From: Leifsonia sp. EB41
Lineage (GTDB): Bacteria; Actinomycetota; Actinomycetes; Actinomycetales; Microbacteriaceae
DNA length: 64,000 bases
Assembly (NCBI RefSeq): GCF_041262565.1
Contig: NZ_JBGCCJ010000001.1
Coordinates: 3,038,001 to 3,102,000 of the forward strand
Direction of reading: 5' to 3'
In this document: piece after piece, positions 32,900-41,055 of the stretch
Layout of the letters: every line of letters begins with the position of its first letter
How positions within the stretch are numbered: the first letter of the stretch is position 1
Made by a program: the position numbers and the translations under genes
The notes under the pieces: generated by a model
Seen by the model: only the letters and a program-made list of their open reading frames with translations
Database searches by the model: none
Told to the model about the DNA's origin: nothing

Positions 32900-34383
32900 G
32901 CGCCGTCGACACTGTGACCACCGAGTTCACCGCTGCGGAGGCCGACCTCCTCGCCCGCGTCCCCGACGGCTTCTTCATCGGCGGCGTCTGGGAGCAGGGC
33001 ACCCGCCCGCAGATCCAGGTGCAGGACCCGGCCACCGGTCGCGTCATCAAGCGGATCGCCAACGCGACGCCCGAGGACGGCATCCGCGCCCTCGACGCCG
33101 CGGTGGCCGCTCAGGACGCCTGGGCCGCGACCCCGCCGCGCACCCGCGCCGAGATCCTGCGCCGCGCCTTCGACCTGCTGCAGGAGCGCCGCGCGGACTT
33201 CGCACTGCTCATGACGCTGGAGATGGGCAAGCCGCTGGCCGAGGCCAACGGCGAGGTCACCTATGGCGGCGAGTTCCTGCGCTGGTTCTCCGAGGAGGCC
33301 GTGCGCATCGCCGGCCGCTACGGGCAGAACCCGGAGGGCACCGGCACGATGGTCGTCTCGCAGCGACCGGTCGGGCCGTCGTTCTTCATCACGCCGTGGA
33401 ACTTCCCGCTCGCGATGGCGACGCGCAAGATCGCTCCCGCACTCGCGGCGGGCTGCACCGTCGTGGTGAAGCCGGCCGAGCTGACTCCGCTGACCACGCT
33501 GTTCTTCGCGCAGCTGCTCGCCGACGCCGGTGTTCCCGCCGGCGTGGTCAACGTCGTGCAGACGAACACCTCCGGCGCCGTCTCCGCGCCGATCATCGCC
33601 GACCCGCGCCTCCGCAAGCTGTCGTTCACCGGCTCCACGCCGGTCGGCCGCGCGCTGCTCGCGCAGGCCGGACAGAACGTGCTGCGCACCTCCATGGAGC
33701 TCGGCGGCAACGCCCCGTTCGTCGTCTTCGAGGACGCCGACCTGGACAAGGCCGTCGAGGGCGCGATGCTCGCGAAGTTCCGCAACATCGGCCAGGCCTG
33801 CACCGCCGCGAACCGCTTCATCGTCCACGAGGACGTCGCCGACGAGTTCGCCCGCCGCGTCACCGAGAAGGTCGACGCCATGAAGATCGGCCCCGGCACC
33901 GAGCCCGGCGTCACCATCGGCCCGCTCATCGACGACCGCGCGGTCGCCTCCATGACGGCCCTGGTGGACGACGCTGTGTCCCGCGGGGCGCGCGTCCTCA
34001 GCGGCGGGAAGGCCCCGGAGGGCGACGGCTTCTTCTTCGAGCCGACCGTGCTCGTGGACGTGCAGCCCGGCAGCGAGATCCTCCGCGAGGAGATCTTCGG
34101 CCCGATCCTCGCGATCACGACCTTCTCCACCGAGGACGAGGCCGTGGCACGCGCGAACGAGACCGAGTACGGTCTGGTCGGCTACGTGTTCACCCAGGAC
34201 CTCGCGCGCGGCCAGCGCATGATCGACCGCGTGGACACCGGGATGATGGGCCTCAACACCGGCCTCGTCTCCAACGCCGCAGCGCCGTTCGGCGGCGTCA
34301 AGCAGTCGGGCCTCGGCCGCGAGGGCGGGCTCGAGGGCATCCACGAGTACCTGAGCACCAAGTACACGCTCATCCCCGCCTGA
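32896..34383 (+). CDS. gabD: NAD(P)-dependent succinate-semialdehyde dehydrogenase
   Basis: This 495-residue aldehyde dehydrogenase has the nucleotide/substrate region FFITPWNFPLAMATRKIAPALAAGCTVVVKPAELTP, the catalytic Glu in MELGGNAPF, and the nucleophilic Cys in FRNIGQACTAANRF. The GGVKQSGLGREGG C-terminal motif is typical of the GabD branch. It oxidises succinic semialdehyde to succinate, completing the GABA shunt with the preceding transaminase. The start overlaps the gabT stop. A GC-rich hairpin follows at 34395-34424. Confidence 0.95.
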   Translation: MSAVDTVTTEFTAAEADLLARVPDGFFIGGVWEQGTRPQIQVQDPATGRVIKRIANATPEDGIRALDAAVAAQDAWAATPPRTRAEILRRAFDLLQERRADFALLMTLEMGKPLAEANGEVTYGGEFLRWFSEEAVRIAGRYGQNPEGTGTMVVSQRPVGPSFFITPWNFPLAMATRKIAPALAAGCTVVVKPAELTPLTTLFFAQLLADAGVPAGVVNVVQTNTSGAVSAPIIADPRLRKLSFTGSTPVGRALLAQAGQNVLRTSMELGGNAPFVVFEDADLDKAVEGAMLAKFRNIGQACTAANRFIVHEDVADEFARRVTEKVDAMKIGPGTEPGVTIGPLIDDRAVASMTALVDDAVSRGARVLSGGKAPEGDGFFFEPTVLVDVQPGSEILREEIFGPILAITTFSTEDEAVARANETEYGLVGYVFTQDLARGQRMIDRVDTGMMGLNTGLVSNAAAPFGGVKQSGLGREGGLEGIHEYLSTKYTLIPA

Positions 34384-34394
34384 CCCGGCGGCAC

Positions 34395-34424
34395 GGGCGG
34401 CCCGTCCCACCCGGCGGGCCGCCC
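34395..34424 (+). terminator. GC-rich hairpin after gabD
   Basis: GGGCGGCCCG (34395-34404) and CGGGCCGCCC (34415-34424) are perfect 10-base arms with a 10-base loop, 12 bases after the gabD stop. No T-run follows, so it may terminate or partly attenuate transcription into the stress-protein gene. Confidence 0.5.
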
Positions 34425-34475
34425 GACCCCAGCACCACCCCACCTCCGAACCACCCGAGCCGGAAGAAGCAGACC

Positions 34476-35333
34476 ATGACCGCCACCCAGCGCATCCTCG
34501 TCGGATACGAGGCCACCCCGTCCGGAGACGACGCCCTCGCCGCGGGCGCCGCGCTGGCCGCCTCCTTCGGGGCGGACCTCCACGTGGCGCTGGTCATGCC
34601 GGACACCTCCCGGCGCGGAAACGTGCCGAACGACCCGGCCTATGACGCCCTCCTGCGCGACACCGCAGAGGGCTGGCTGGCGGACGCGCGCACTCGCGTC
34701 CCGTCGTCGGTCGCCTTCAGCGGGCGGGTCGTCTTCGGCGACTCGCTCGCCGAGGGCCTGCTCACCGCCGCGGAAGAGCTCGGCGCGACTCTGATCGTGG
34801 TCGGCGCCGCACGCGGCGGCCTCCTCGGCCGCTTCACCGTCGGCTCGGTCGCGGGCGCGCTGCTGCACGCCTCGCCGGTCCCGGTGCTGCTCGCGCCGGA
34901 GGGCTGGCGCGACCGCGCGCCGCAGCTCACGCGCGTGACGAGCATGGTCGGCACCCGCGCGGGCGCCGCAGACGTGCTCACGACCGGCGAGCGGCTCTCA
35001 GCCGCGGCCGGCGTCCCGCTGCGGCTGGTGTCGCTGCTCGCCCTCGACCTCCCGGGCGACGCCGCGGCCCCCAAGCAGAGCGTCGGCGAGCACCACGCCG
35101 CGGCGGTGCTGGAGGAGGCCAGCGCGGCGACCGGTGTCGTCGCGACGGCGGTCGTGGCGAAGGGCGACAACATCCAGAACGCGGTGGCGCGCCTCGACTG
35201 GGAGCCCGGTGAGATCGTCGTCGTCGGCTCCAGTCGCCTCGCGCAGCCCAGCCGGCTGTTCCTCGGCTCGACCGCGGCCGCCATGCTGCGCGAGCTGCCG
35301 GTGCCGATGGTCGTGGTGCCGCGCACGAAGTGA
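34476..35333 (+). CDS. Universal stress protein, tandem UspA domains
   Basis: This 285-residue cytoplasmic protein has two Usp domains. The first (ILVGYEATPSGDDALAAGAALAASF) ends with the ATP-binding pattern VVGAARGGLLGRFTVGSVAGALLHASPVPVLL. The second is more divergent and ends VVGSSRLAQPSRLFLGSTAAAMLRELPVPMVVV. Glycine-rich G-2x-G-9x-G(S/T) motifs suggest ATP binding, at least in domain 1. It follows gabD by 92 bp in the same direction, which could link it to the amine operon or just to stress. Confidence 0.9.
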   Translation: MTATQRILVGYEATPSGDDALAAGAALAASFGADLHVALVMPDTSRRGNVPNDPAYDALLRDTAEGWLADARTRVPSSVAFSGRVVFGDSLAEGLLTAAEELGATLIVVGAARGGLLGRFTVGSVAGALLHASPVPVLLAPEGWRDRAPQLTRVTSMVGTRAGAADVLTTGERLSAAAGVPLRLVSLLALDLPGDAAAPKQSVGEHHAAAVLEEASAATGVVATAVVAKGDNIQNAVARLDWEPGEIVVVGSSRLAQPSRLFLGSTAAAMLRELPVPMVVVPRTK

Positions 35334-35362
35334 ACCTGCGACTCCTCTCAATTGATTCTGTG

Positions 35363-35381
35363 TAAGGGGAGGCTTACCTTA
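35363..35381. promoter_or_regulatory. DtxR/IdeR-type iron-box-like operator
   Basis: TAAGGGGAGGCTTACCTTA matches the 19-base DtxR/IdeR consensus TWAGGTWAGSCTWACCTWA at 17 positions; positions 6 and 7 differ. The wider site has perfect arms TGTAAGG (35361-35367) and CCTTACA (35377-35383). It lies 60 bp before the ZIP transporter start, where a metal-loaded repressor would shut off uptake. Confidence 0.7.
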
Positions 35382-35440
35382 CAATCGAATGCGGCCGGAG
35401 CCCGCCGGTTCGATGTCAACAGCCTCCACGAAGGATCTTC

Positions 35441-36349
35441 ATGCCTCCCATGGGTGTCGCCGCTCTCGGCGCCGTCGCCGGTCTCACGATCTTCCTCGGC
35501 CTCCCGATCGGCCGTCTCCGCTCGAACGCGGTCGGCCTGAAAGCCGCCCTGAACGCCCTCGCGACCGGCATCCTGATCTTCCTGCTCTGGGACGTCCTCT
35601 CGCAGGCGTGGGAGCCGGTCGACAAGGCGCTCTCCGCGCACAAGATCGGCCCGGCGCTCGGGCAGGGATTCCTGATGGCCGCGTGCATCGGCCTCGGCCT
35701 GCTCAGCCTCACCTACATGGACCGCTACATGAAGCGGCGCGCGCTGGCGCTGGCGTCGCCGATCCGGCCGCCCGCGGGCCCGGAGGGATCGCACGGACCG
35801 CAGGCCTCGCACCGCCCGCACGGCGCAGGCTCGGGCCCGGCCGTCGGCACCGCGACCGGCGTCGCCATCGTCGCCGCCACCGAGGTGGAGTCGCGCGCGG
35901 GGGCCCGCCGCCTGGCGCTCACCATCGCGATCGGCATCGGCCTCCACAACTTCGCCGAGGGCCTCGCGATCGGCACCGCCGCCGCGCAGGGTGAGCTCGC
36001 GTTCGCCGTGCTGCTCATCGTCGGCTTCGGCCTCCACAACGCCACCGAGGGCTTCGGGATCGTCGCCCCGCTCAGCGGCACGCGGCCGTCCTGGGGCTAC
36101 CTGGCCCTGCTCGGCCTGATCGGCGGCGGCCCGACCTTCCTCGGAACCGTCATCGGCCAGGCGTTCAGCAGCGACATCGTCTCCATCGCGTTCCTGGGGC
36201 TCGCCGCCGGCTCCATCCTCTACGTCGTCATCGAGCTGCTGGCCGTCGCCCGCCGGACCGGGATGAAGACCCTGGTCGCGTGGTGCATCTTCGCCGGGAT
36301 CGTCGCCGGCTTCGCGACCGACGCGATCGTCACCTTCGCCGGGGCCTGA
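35441..36349 (+). CDS. ZIP-family metal transporter
   Basis: This 302-residue membrane protein has about eight helices. The ZIP metal-path motifs are in helices 4 and 5: GIGLHNFAEGLAIG and GFGLHNATEGFGIVAPL. Between helices 3 and 4 is a loop with several His residues (SHGPQASHRPHGAG). It should import zinc, iron or manganese. An iron-box-like palindrome upstream suggests metal-dependent repression by a DtxR-family protein, favouring iron or manganese over zinc. Confidence 0.88.
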   Translation: MPPMGVAALGAVAGLTIFLGLPIGRLRSNAVGLKAALNALATGILIFLLWDVLSQAWEPVDKALSAHKIGPALGQGFLMAACIGLGLLSLTYMDRYMKRRALALASPIRPPAGPEGSHGPQASHRPHGAGSGPAVGTATGVAIVAATEVESRAGARRLALTIAIGIGLHNFAEGLAIGTAAAQGELAFAVLLIVGFGLHNATEGFGIVAPLSGTRPSWGYLALLGLIGGGPTFLGTVIGQAFSSDIVSIAFLGLAAGSILYVVIELLAVARRTGMKTLVAWCIFAGIVAGFATDAIVTFAGA

Positions 36350-36405
36350 CACCGGTCCTGACACCGGCCAGTAGGGTGGTGGGAGAGCCGAGCAGGGAGG
36401 GCCGC

Positions 36406-36868
36406 ATGCGCCAGGTCGTGGATTTCGTCACCGTCTCGACAGAGGGTCTGGACTCCAGCCCGGTCGCCCCGGCGCTCGCCGGGCTCCGCGCCAACGAGTC
36501 CCGCTACTTCAAGAAACAAGTACGACATCGACTTCGCGACGGCCCCGGCCGCCGAGGAGCGGGAGGCGCTCGACTGGGTGAGCCGCATCCTCGCCGACGA
36601 GCGCGGCATCGTGATCGCCTCGCCGGCGCTGGAGGTCACCTCGTTCGAGGTCGACGGCATCCGGATGGCCTACGTCTTCTACGAGTCCGGCCTGTCGATC
36701 AACGTCATGTACACGATCGACGACGCGGGCAAGCGCGCGGTCGGCTTCAAGCTGTCCGACGGCATGGAGGTGCCGGAGGAGCTGTCGACCTTCAAGTTCG
36801 CACGGCAGAAATCCCGGCTGGCCGGGACGATCCGGGGCTCGTACTTCGTCATCAAGGGCGAGTACTGA
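36406..36868 (+). pseudogene. Conserved-looking protein gene with a single-base frameshift
   Basis: A good ribosome binding site (AGGGAGG) precedes the ATG at 36406. The reading frame runs to the AAA at 36514-36516. Removing one A joins it to the downstream frame and gives a coherent ~153-residue protein, with the junction YFKNKYDIDF and the C-terminus GSYFVIKGEY. As written the first frame continues as Arg-rich junk. No domain is recognised; the C-terminal half (TSFEVDGIRMAYVFYESG) looks like a compact alpha/beta fold. The extra A may be a sequencing error, a true mutation, or less likely a programmed slip. Confidence 0.7.
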
Positions 36869-36880
36869 GCCGACGGACGC

Positions 36881-37114
36881 TCACGCCAGCGGGGTCACCT
36901 CCGCCGCCAGCTCCCGTTTGACGTCGTGCTCGATGAGCACTGGGATGAAGTCGCGCACGGGCGCGCCCGTGTACTCGATGTGTCGCTGGTGCACCAGGTC
37001 GACGATGCGGTCCCTGGGGACCTTCGGGAATCGCTCCGCGAGCCGGTCGACGGCGTGGTCGATGGCGACCGCTTCGTCGTTGGGGGCGGCGGGGATAAGG
37101 GCCTCGTCACTCAT
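36881..37114 (-). CDS. Small protein, three-helix bundle dimerisation-type
   Basis: This 77-residue protein has the pattern AVDRLAERFPKVPRDRIVDLVHQRHIEYTGAPVRDFIPVLIEHDVKREL. It matches the small actinobacterial family described as a three-helix bundle dimerisation domain. The partner and role are unknown. On the minus strand CATAAT lies six bases before the ATG (plus 37121-37126), so it is probably leaderless. Confidence 0.75.
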   Translation of the reverse strand: MSDEALIPAAPNDEAVAIDHAVDRLAERFPKVPRDRIVDLVHQRHIEYTGAPVRDFIPVLIEHDVKRELAAEVTPLA

Positions 37115-37149
37115 GGCGGGATTATGCACCGCATGCCAGGGTGGAGGCT

Positions 37150-37845
37150 ATGGATGAAATCGAGGTAGTGGTCCTCCGCGTCTTCACCGACGAGCGCGGC
37201 GCCAACGGCAACGAGCTGGGCATCGTCACCAGCTCTCCGACGACGGCCGGGCGGGAGCAGGACATCGCGGCGGCGCTCGGATTCAGCGAGACGGTCTTCG
37301 TCGACGCGCTGGACTCCGCGGGCGGCATCGCGACGATCCGCATCTTCACCCCCGCGTCGGAGCTCCCGTTCGCCGGCCACCCGAGTGTCGGGACCGCCTG
37401 GTGGCTCGCGCACGAGCGCACCCCCGTCGGCGCCCTCGCCGAGAAGGCCGGGGACGTCGCCGTCTCGGTCGACCTCGACGGCGACTGGGCCGCGATCGAC
37501 GCCCGCGCGGCGTGGACCCCCGACTTCACCTGGCTGCCGCTGGACTCCCCGGAGGAGGTCGAGGCGCTCGACGCGTTCGCGTTCACCGAGGGCCAGCACT
37601 ACGCCTACGCATGGATCGACGAGGAGTCAGGATCGCTGCGCGCTCGCATGTTCGCCCCCGCGATGGGCATCGTGGAGGACGAGGCCACCGGCGCCGCGGC
37701 CATCGCCCTCACCGCGAAGCTCGGCCGCGCTCTGCGCATCGTGCAGGGCGAGGGCTCCGAGCTGGCCACCGAGCCGCTCGACGGCGGCCTCGTCCGCGTG
37801 GGCGGGACCGTCGTGTACGACCGCACCATCGACGCGACGCTGTGA
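37150..37845 (+). CDS. PhzF-family isomerase/epimerase-like protein
   Basis: This 231-residue protein is of the phenazine-biosynthesis PhzF/diaminopimelate-epimerase fold. It shows VLRVFTDERGANGNELGIV with the usual early residues, ETVFV, the FTPASELPFAGHPSVGTAWWL active-site region, and MGIVEDEATGAAAIAL. At ~230 residues it is shorter than typical ~280-residue members. The ATG at 37150 is only two bases after GGAGG, so a GTG at 37141 is an alternative start. It overlaps the next gene (GTGA). Confidence 0.85.
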   Translation: MDEIEVVVLRVFTDERGANGNELGIVTSSPTTAGREQDIAAALGFSETVFVDALDSAGGIATIRIFTPASELPFAGHPSVGTAWWLAHERTPVGALAEKAGDVAVSVDLDGDWAAIDARAAWTPDFTWLPLDSPEEVEALDAFAFTEGQHYAYAWIDEESGSLRARMFAPAMGIVEDEATGAAAIALTAKLGRALRIVQGEGSELATEPLDGGLVRVGGTVVYDRTIDATL

Positions 37846-38726
37846 GCGCGGAGCAGCCTGCTGTCGAGCTGATCCCGGTCGGGAAGCCAGGGGAGGGCCC
37901 CTACGGCATTGCCGTCACCGACGACGGCGCCGTCTGGTTCACGCTCGTCCACGGCGCCGCGGTCGGCCGCCGCGACCCGGACGGCACACTGACCCGGCTC
38001 GACCTGGGCGCGGGCGCGCAGCCCTCGGTGGTCGCTGCCGCGAACGGCTCCGACGTGTGGGTGACCGACACGACGGGAGGCCGCCTGCTGCTGCTCGGGC
38101 CGGGCCCGCGCCTCCTGGCCGAGGTCGCCGTACCGACCCCCGGCGCTCAGCCGTTCGGCGTCGCCGCGGTCTACGACGGGACCACCTGGTTCACCGAGCT
38201 CGCCGCCGACGCGCTCGGCCGCATCGGAGTGCTCGGCCGGGTGGACGAGTTCCCCGTCGGCCGGGAGGACGTCATGCCGTCGATGATCGCGGCCTCCGGC
38301 GACTCGCTCTGGTTCACGATGAACGCCATCGACGCCCTGGGCCACGTGCGTGGCGGCGACGCCGCCGTGGCGATCACCGAACTGCCGGCCGGCTCCGCCC
38401 CGGTCGGGATCACGGTCGCCGAGGACGGCGCGGTCTGGGCCGCCCTGATCGGCGCGGACGCGCTCGGACGCGTCGGACGGGACGGCACGCTCACCCTGCA
38501 CCCGCTCGGCGGCGGCGCCAAGCCGCACGCGGTCGCGCCCGACGCGACGGGAGGCGTGTGGGCCTCCCTCTGGGGAGCCGACGCCCTGGCGCACGTCACC
38601 GCCTCCGGCGAGGTCGCCCGCGTGCCGCTGCCGCCCGCCTCCGAGCCGCACGGCATCGCCGTAGCCCCCGACGGCACCGTCTGGTCCGCCCTCGAGTCCG
38701 GCGCCCTGGCCCACCTGCACCCCTGA
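37842..38726 (+). CDS. Vgb-like (streptogramin lyase family) beta-propeller protein
   Basis: This 294-residue protein has repeated blades of the virginiamycin B lyase type: PYGIAVTDDGAVWFT, PFGVAAVYDGTTWFTE, PSMIAASGDSLWFTMN, PVGITVAEDGAVWAA, and PHGIAVAPDGTVWSA. Vgb linearises cyclic streptogramins by elimination at an ester, but most homologues are uncharacterised propellers. The GTG start overlaps the PhzF stop, so they form an operon. The antibiotic link is not established by sequence alone. It ends just before a cluster of palindromic repeats. Confidence 0.82.
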   Translation: MSAEQPAVELIPVGKPGEGPYGIAVTDDGAVWFTLVHGAAVGRRDPDGTLTRLDLGAGAQPSVVAAANGSDVWVTDTTGGRLLLLGPGPRLLAEVAVPTPGAQPFGVAAVYDGTTWFTELAADALGRIGVLGRVDEFPVGREDVMPSMIAASGDSLWFTMNAIDALGHVRGGDAAVAITELPAGSAPVGITVAEDGAVWAALIGADALGRVGRDGTLTLHPLGGGAKPHAVAPDATGGVWASLWGADALAHVTASGEVARVPLPPASEPHGIAVAPDGTVWSALESGALAHLHP

Positions 38727-38786
38727 CCACAGCCCCTGACCCCCCCATCCCTGACACCCGCCCCCCTGCCCTCCACCCTCGTAGCC

Positions 38787-38829
38787 ACCGGAGGACATCC
38801 ACCTCGCCCCGGCCCCGATCTCCTCCGTT
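38787..38829. repeat. 43-bp palindromic repeat, one degenerate arm
   Basis: The right arm TCTCCTCCGTT is at 38819-38829 and the left arm ACCGGAGGACA (9 of 11 matching) is at 38787-38797. The total length is 43 bp, identical to the other full elements. The core extends to GGCTGC after the right arm, part of the wider unit GCAGCNAACGGAGGAGA. It lies between the convergent vgb-like and catalase genes. Confidence 0.6.
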
Positions 38830-38854
38830 GGCTGCTACCGGACACCTCCCGACA

Positions 38855-38901
38855 CCCGATCTCCTCCGTTACCAACCGTGTGGAGAACGGAGGAGATCGG
38901 G
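38855..38901. repeat. Outward-facing pair of the AACGGAGGAGA repeat
   Basis: CCCGATCTCCTCCGTT (38855-38870) and AACGGAGGAGATCGGG (38886-38901) are perfect 16-base complements around a 15-base loop. The arms are in the opposite order to the 43-bp elements, so this is two units back to back. The hairpin could also act as a terminator. Confidence 0.8.
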
Positions 38902-38926
38902 CTCCGGCATGCCCCGAAACGCAGCG

Positions 38927-38969
38927 AACGGAGGAGACCCGGGCCGAAACCGGCCGGATCTCCTCCGTT
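38927..38969. repeat. 43-bp palindromic repeat next to the catalase gene
   Basis: AACGGAGGAGA (38927-38937), 21 intervening bases, and TCTCCTCCGTT (38959-38969). It ends 18 bases after the catalase stop on the minus strand. It is preceded by CGAAACGCAGCG, which resembles the flank of the copy at 46297. Confidence 0.85.
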
Positions 38970-38987
38970 CGCGGAGGAAGGGCAGTC

Positions 38988-40481
38988 TTACTCGGCCACG
39001 CCCACGTACTCGGCCGCCTGGTCCGGGTCGGCCGCGTCGGCCTCGAGCCGGGCGCGCAGCGCCGCGCCGAGCTCCGCGTCCACGTTCGTCCAGTACTGGA
39101 TCGCCCGCTCGCGGATGTCATCCCGCGTCACCCCGCCGACCGCGCCCGCGATCGTGTCGAGGAACCGCTCCTTCGCCGCGTCGTCGTACACCTCGCGGTA
39201 CAGCGTCCCCGCCTGCCCGAAGTCGTCGTCCTCCGTGTGCAGCGTCGCCGCCGAGCGCACAAGCGCACCGTCCGACTCCCACGAGCCCTCGCCCGCGGCC
39301 TCAGCGGAGGCCACCGGACCGCCGAAGGAGTTCGGCGCGTACACGGGCGCGCCGGCCGCCTTGAACCCGTGGCGCCCCGCGCCGTCCTGCGAGTAGTTGT
39401 GCACAGGAGCGACCGGAGCGTTCACCGGCAGCTCGTTGTAGTTGGTGCCCACGCGGTAGCGCTGGGCGTCCGGGTAGGAGAACACGCGCGCCATCAGCAT
39501 CTTGTCCGGGCTGATGTCGATGCCCGGGACGGTGTTGGCGGGCGAGAACGCCGCCTGCTCGATCTGCGCGAAGAAGTTCTCCGGGTTCTCGTTCAGCGTG
39601 TGGACGCCGACCTCGATGAGCGGGTAGTCGCTGTGCGGCCACACCTTGGTCAGGTCGAACGGGTTGAACCGGTACGTCTTGGCGTCCTCGTACGGCATCA
39701 CCTGCACGCTCACCTTCCACGCCGGGAAATCGCCGCGCTCGATCGCCTCGTAGAGGTCGCGGCGGTAGTAGTCCGCGTCCTCACCCGCGATCCGCTGCGC
39801 CTCGGCGCCCTGCATCTCCTCGTTGCCCTGGAGCGCGTGGAAGTGGTACTTGACCCAGAACCGCTCGCCCGCCGCGTTGATCCACTGGTAGGTGTGCGAG
39901 CCGTAGCCGGGCATGGTCCGCCACGAGCGCGGGAGGCCGCGGTCGCCCATCAGATAGGTGACCTGGTGCGCGGACTCCGGGGACAGCGTCCAGAAGTCCC
40001 ACTGCATGTCCGCGTCGCGCAGCCCGGAGCCCGGGAGGCGCTTCTGCGAGTGGATGAAGTCGGGGAACTTGATGCCGTCACGGATGAAGAACACCGGGGT
40101 GTTGTTGCCGACGATGTCGTAATTGCCCTCGGTCGTGTAGAACTTCACCGAGAAGCCGCGCACGTCGCGCCAGGTGTCGGGCGACCCCATCTCGCCGGCG
40201 ACCGACGAGAACCGCTGGACGGTCCGCGTGCTGGCGCCCGGCTGGAACACCGCGGCCTTCGTGTAAGCGCTCACGTCGCCGGTGACGACGAACTCGCCGA
40301 ACGCGCCGCCGCCCTTGGCGTGCACGATCCGCTCCGGGATGCGCTCGCGGTTGAACTGGGCGAGCTTCTCGACCAGATACCTGTCGTGGAGCGCGGTGGC
40401 CCCGTCCTGTCCGGATGTCAGCGAGTGCGCGTCGCTGCCGACCGGGGTGCCGGTCTGGGTGGTCGTGTGGTTCTCCGTCAT
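38988..40481 (-). CDS. katA: Monofunctional haem catalase (clade 3 type)
   Basis: This 497-residue catalase has the active-site region [18 protein letters not shown] (His), distal Asn in [17 protein letters not shown], and the proximal haem ligand motif [17 protein letters not shown] (Tyr). The [14 protein letters not shown] and [23 protein letters not shown] segments are standard. It splits hydrogen peroxide to water and oxygen. The gene follows a Fur-family regulator by 13 bp in an operon like other Fur-catalase pairs, and GGAGAACC precedes its ATG. Full length, no defects. Confidence 0.96.
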   Translation of the reverse strand: MTENHTTTQTGTPVGSDAHSLTSGQDGATALHDRYLVEKLAQFNRERIPERIVHAKGGGAFGEFVVTGDVSAYTKAAVFQPGASTRTVQRFSSVAGEMGSPDTWRDVRGFSVKFYTTEGNYDIVGNNTPVFFIRDGIKFPDFIHSQKRLPGSGLRDADMQWDFWTLSPESAHQVTYLMGDRGLPRSWRTMPGYGSHTYQWINAAGERFWVKYHFHALQGNEEMQGAEAQRIAGEDADYYRRDLYEAIERGDFPAWKVSVQVMPYEDAKTYRFNPFDLTKVWPHSDYPLIEVGVHTLNENPENFFAQIEQAAFSPANTVPGIDISPDKMLMARVFSYPDAQRYRVGTNYNELPVNAPVAPVHNYSQDGAGRHGFKAAGAPVYAPNSFGGPVASAEAAGEGSWESDGALVRSAATLHTEDDDFGQAGTLYREVYDDAAKERFLDTIAGAVGGVTRDDIRERAIQYWTNVDAELGAALRARLEADAADPDQAAEYVGVAE

Positions 40482-40494
40482 GGTTCTCCTAACC

Positions 40495-40941
40495 TCATTC
40501 GGCGTGCGACGGGGCTTTCGCCGCACGCTCCTGACAGGACGGGCACAGCCCCCAGAAGGTGACCTCCGCGACGTCCACCACGTACCCGGCCGCCCCCGAG
40601 GGGTGCAGGCAGGGCGCATGGCCGACGACGCACTCCACATCCGCCACCGCGCCGCACGAGGTGCAGACGACGTGGTGGTGGTTGTCGCCGACGCGCCGTT
40701 CGTACAGCGCGGGCGAGTGCGCCGGCTCGATGCGGCGCAGCAGGCCGGCGGCGGTGAGGTCGCCGAGGACGTTGTGGACGTTCTGGATCGAGGTGCCGGG
40801 CAGTGCGGGCAGCACCGCTCGGTACACCGTCTCGGCGTCCACATGGGGATGCGCGTCGAGCGCATCGAGGACGGCGAGCCGCCCCTGCGTCACACGCAGT
40901 CCCGACGCGCGCAGGGCGCCTTCGAGCTGTGCGGTGTCCAT
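40495..40941 (-). CDS. Fur/PerR-family metal-dependent repressor
   Basis: This ~148-residue regulator has an N-terminal winged helix ([29 protein letters not shown]), the regulatory metal region [24 protein letters not shown], and a second CxxC pair in GLCPSCQE forming a structural zinc site. Its place directly before katA suggests a peroxide- or iron-responsive repressor (PerR/CatR/FurA role). The ATG at 40941 lies seven bases after TAGCGT, fitting the leaderless pattern; a GTG at 40950 is less likely. A perfect palindrome covers the -35 region. Confidence 0.92.
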   Translation of the reverse strand: MDTAQLEGALRASGLRVTQGRLAVLDALDAHPHVDAETVYRAVLPALPGTSIQNVHNVLGDLTAAGLLRRIEPAHSPALYERRVGDNHHHVVCTSCGAVADVECVVGHAPCLHPSGAAGYVVDVAEVTFWGLCPSCQERAAKAPSHAE

Positions 40942-40963
40942 CCCTGCCACGCTAGCGGTTCTC

Positions 40964-40980
40964 TTTTGAACAATTCAAAA
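40964..40980. promoter_or_regulatory. Fur/PerR-type operator over the fur-katA promoter
   Basis: TTTTGAA (40964-40970), CAA, and TTCAAAA (40974-40980) form a perfect inverted repeat. On the minus strand it contains TTGAAT, a good -35 box 18 bases from the TAGCGT -10. A bound repressor would block the promoter, so the operon is probably autoregulated. Its AT-rich sequence stands out sharply from the surroundings. Confidence 0.8.
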
Positions 40981-41055
40981 CAACGTGCATCCCGGGAGTG
41001 GCGTGGCAGCCGTCTAATCTTGCATGAGAAGTTTCAAGCCGAAGGGTGGATCAGA

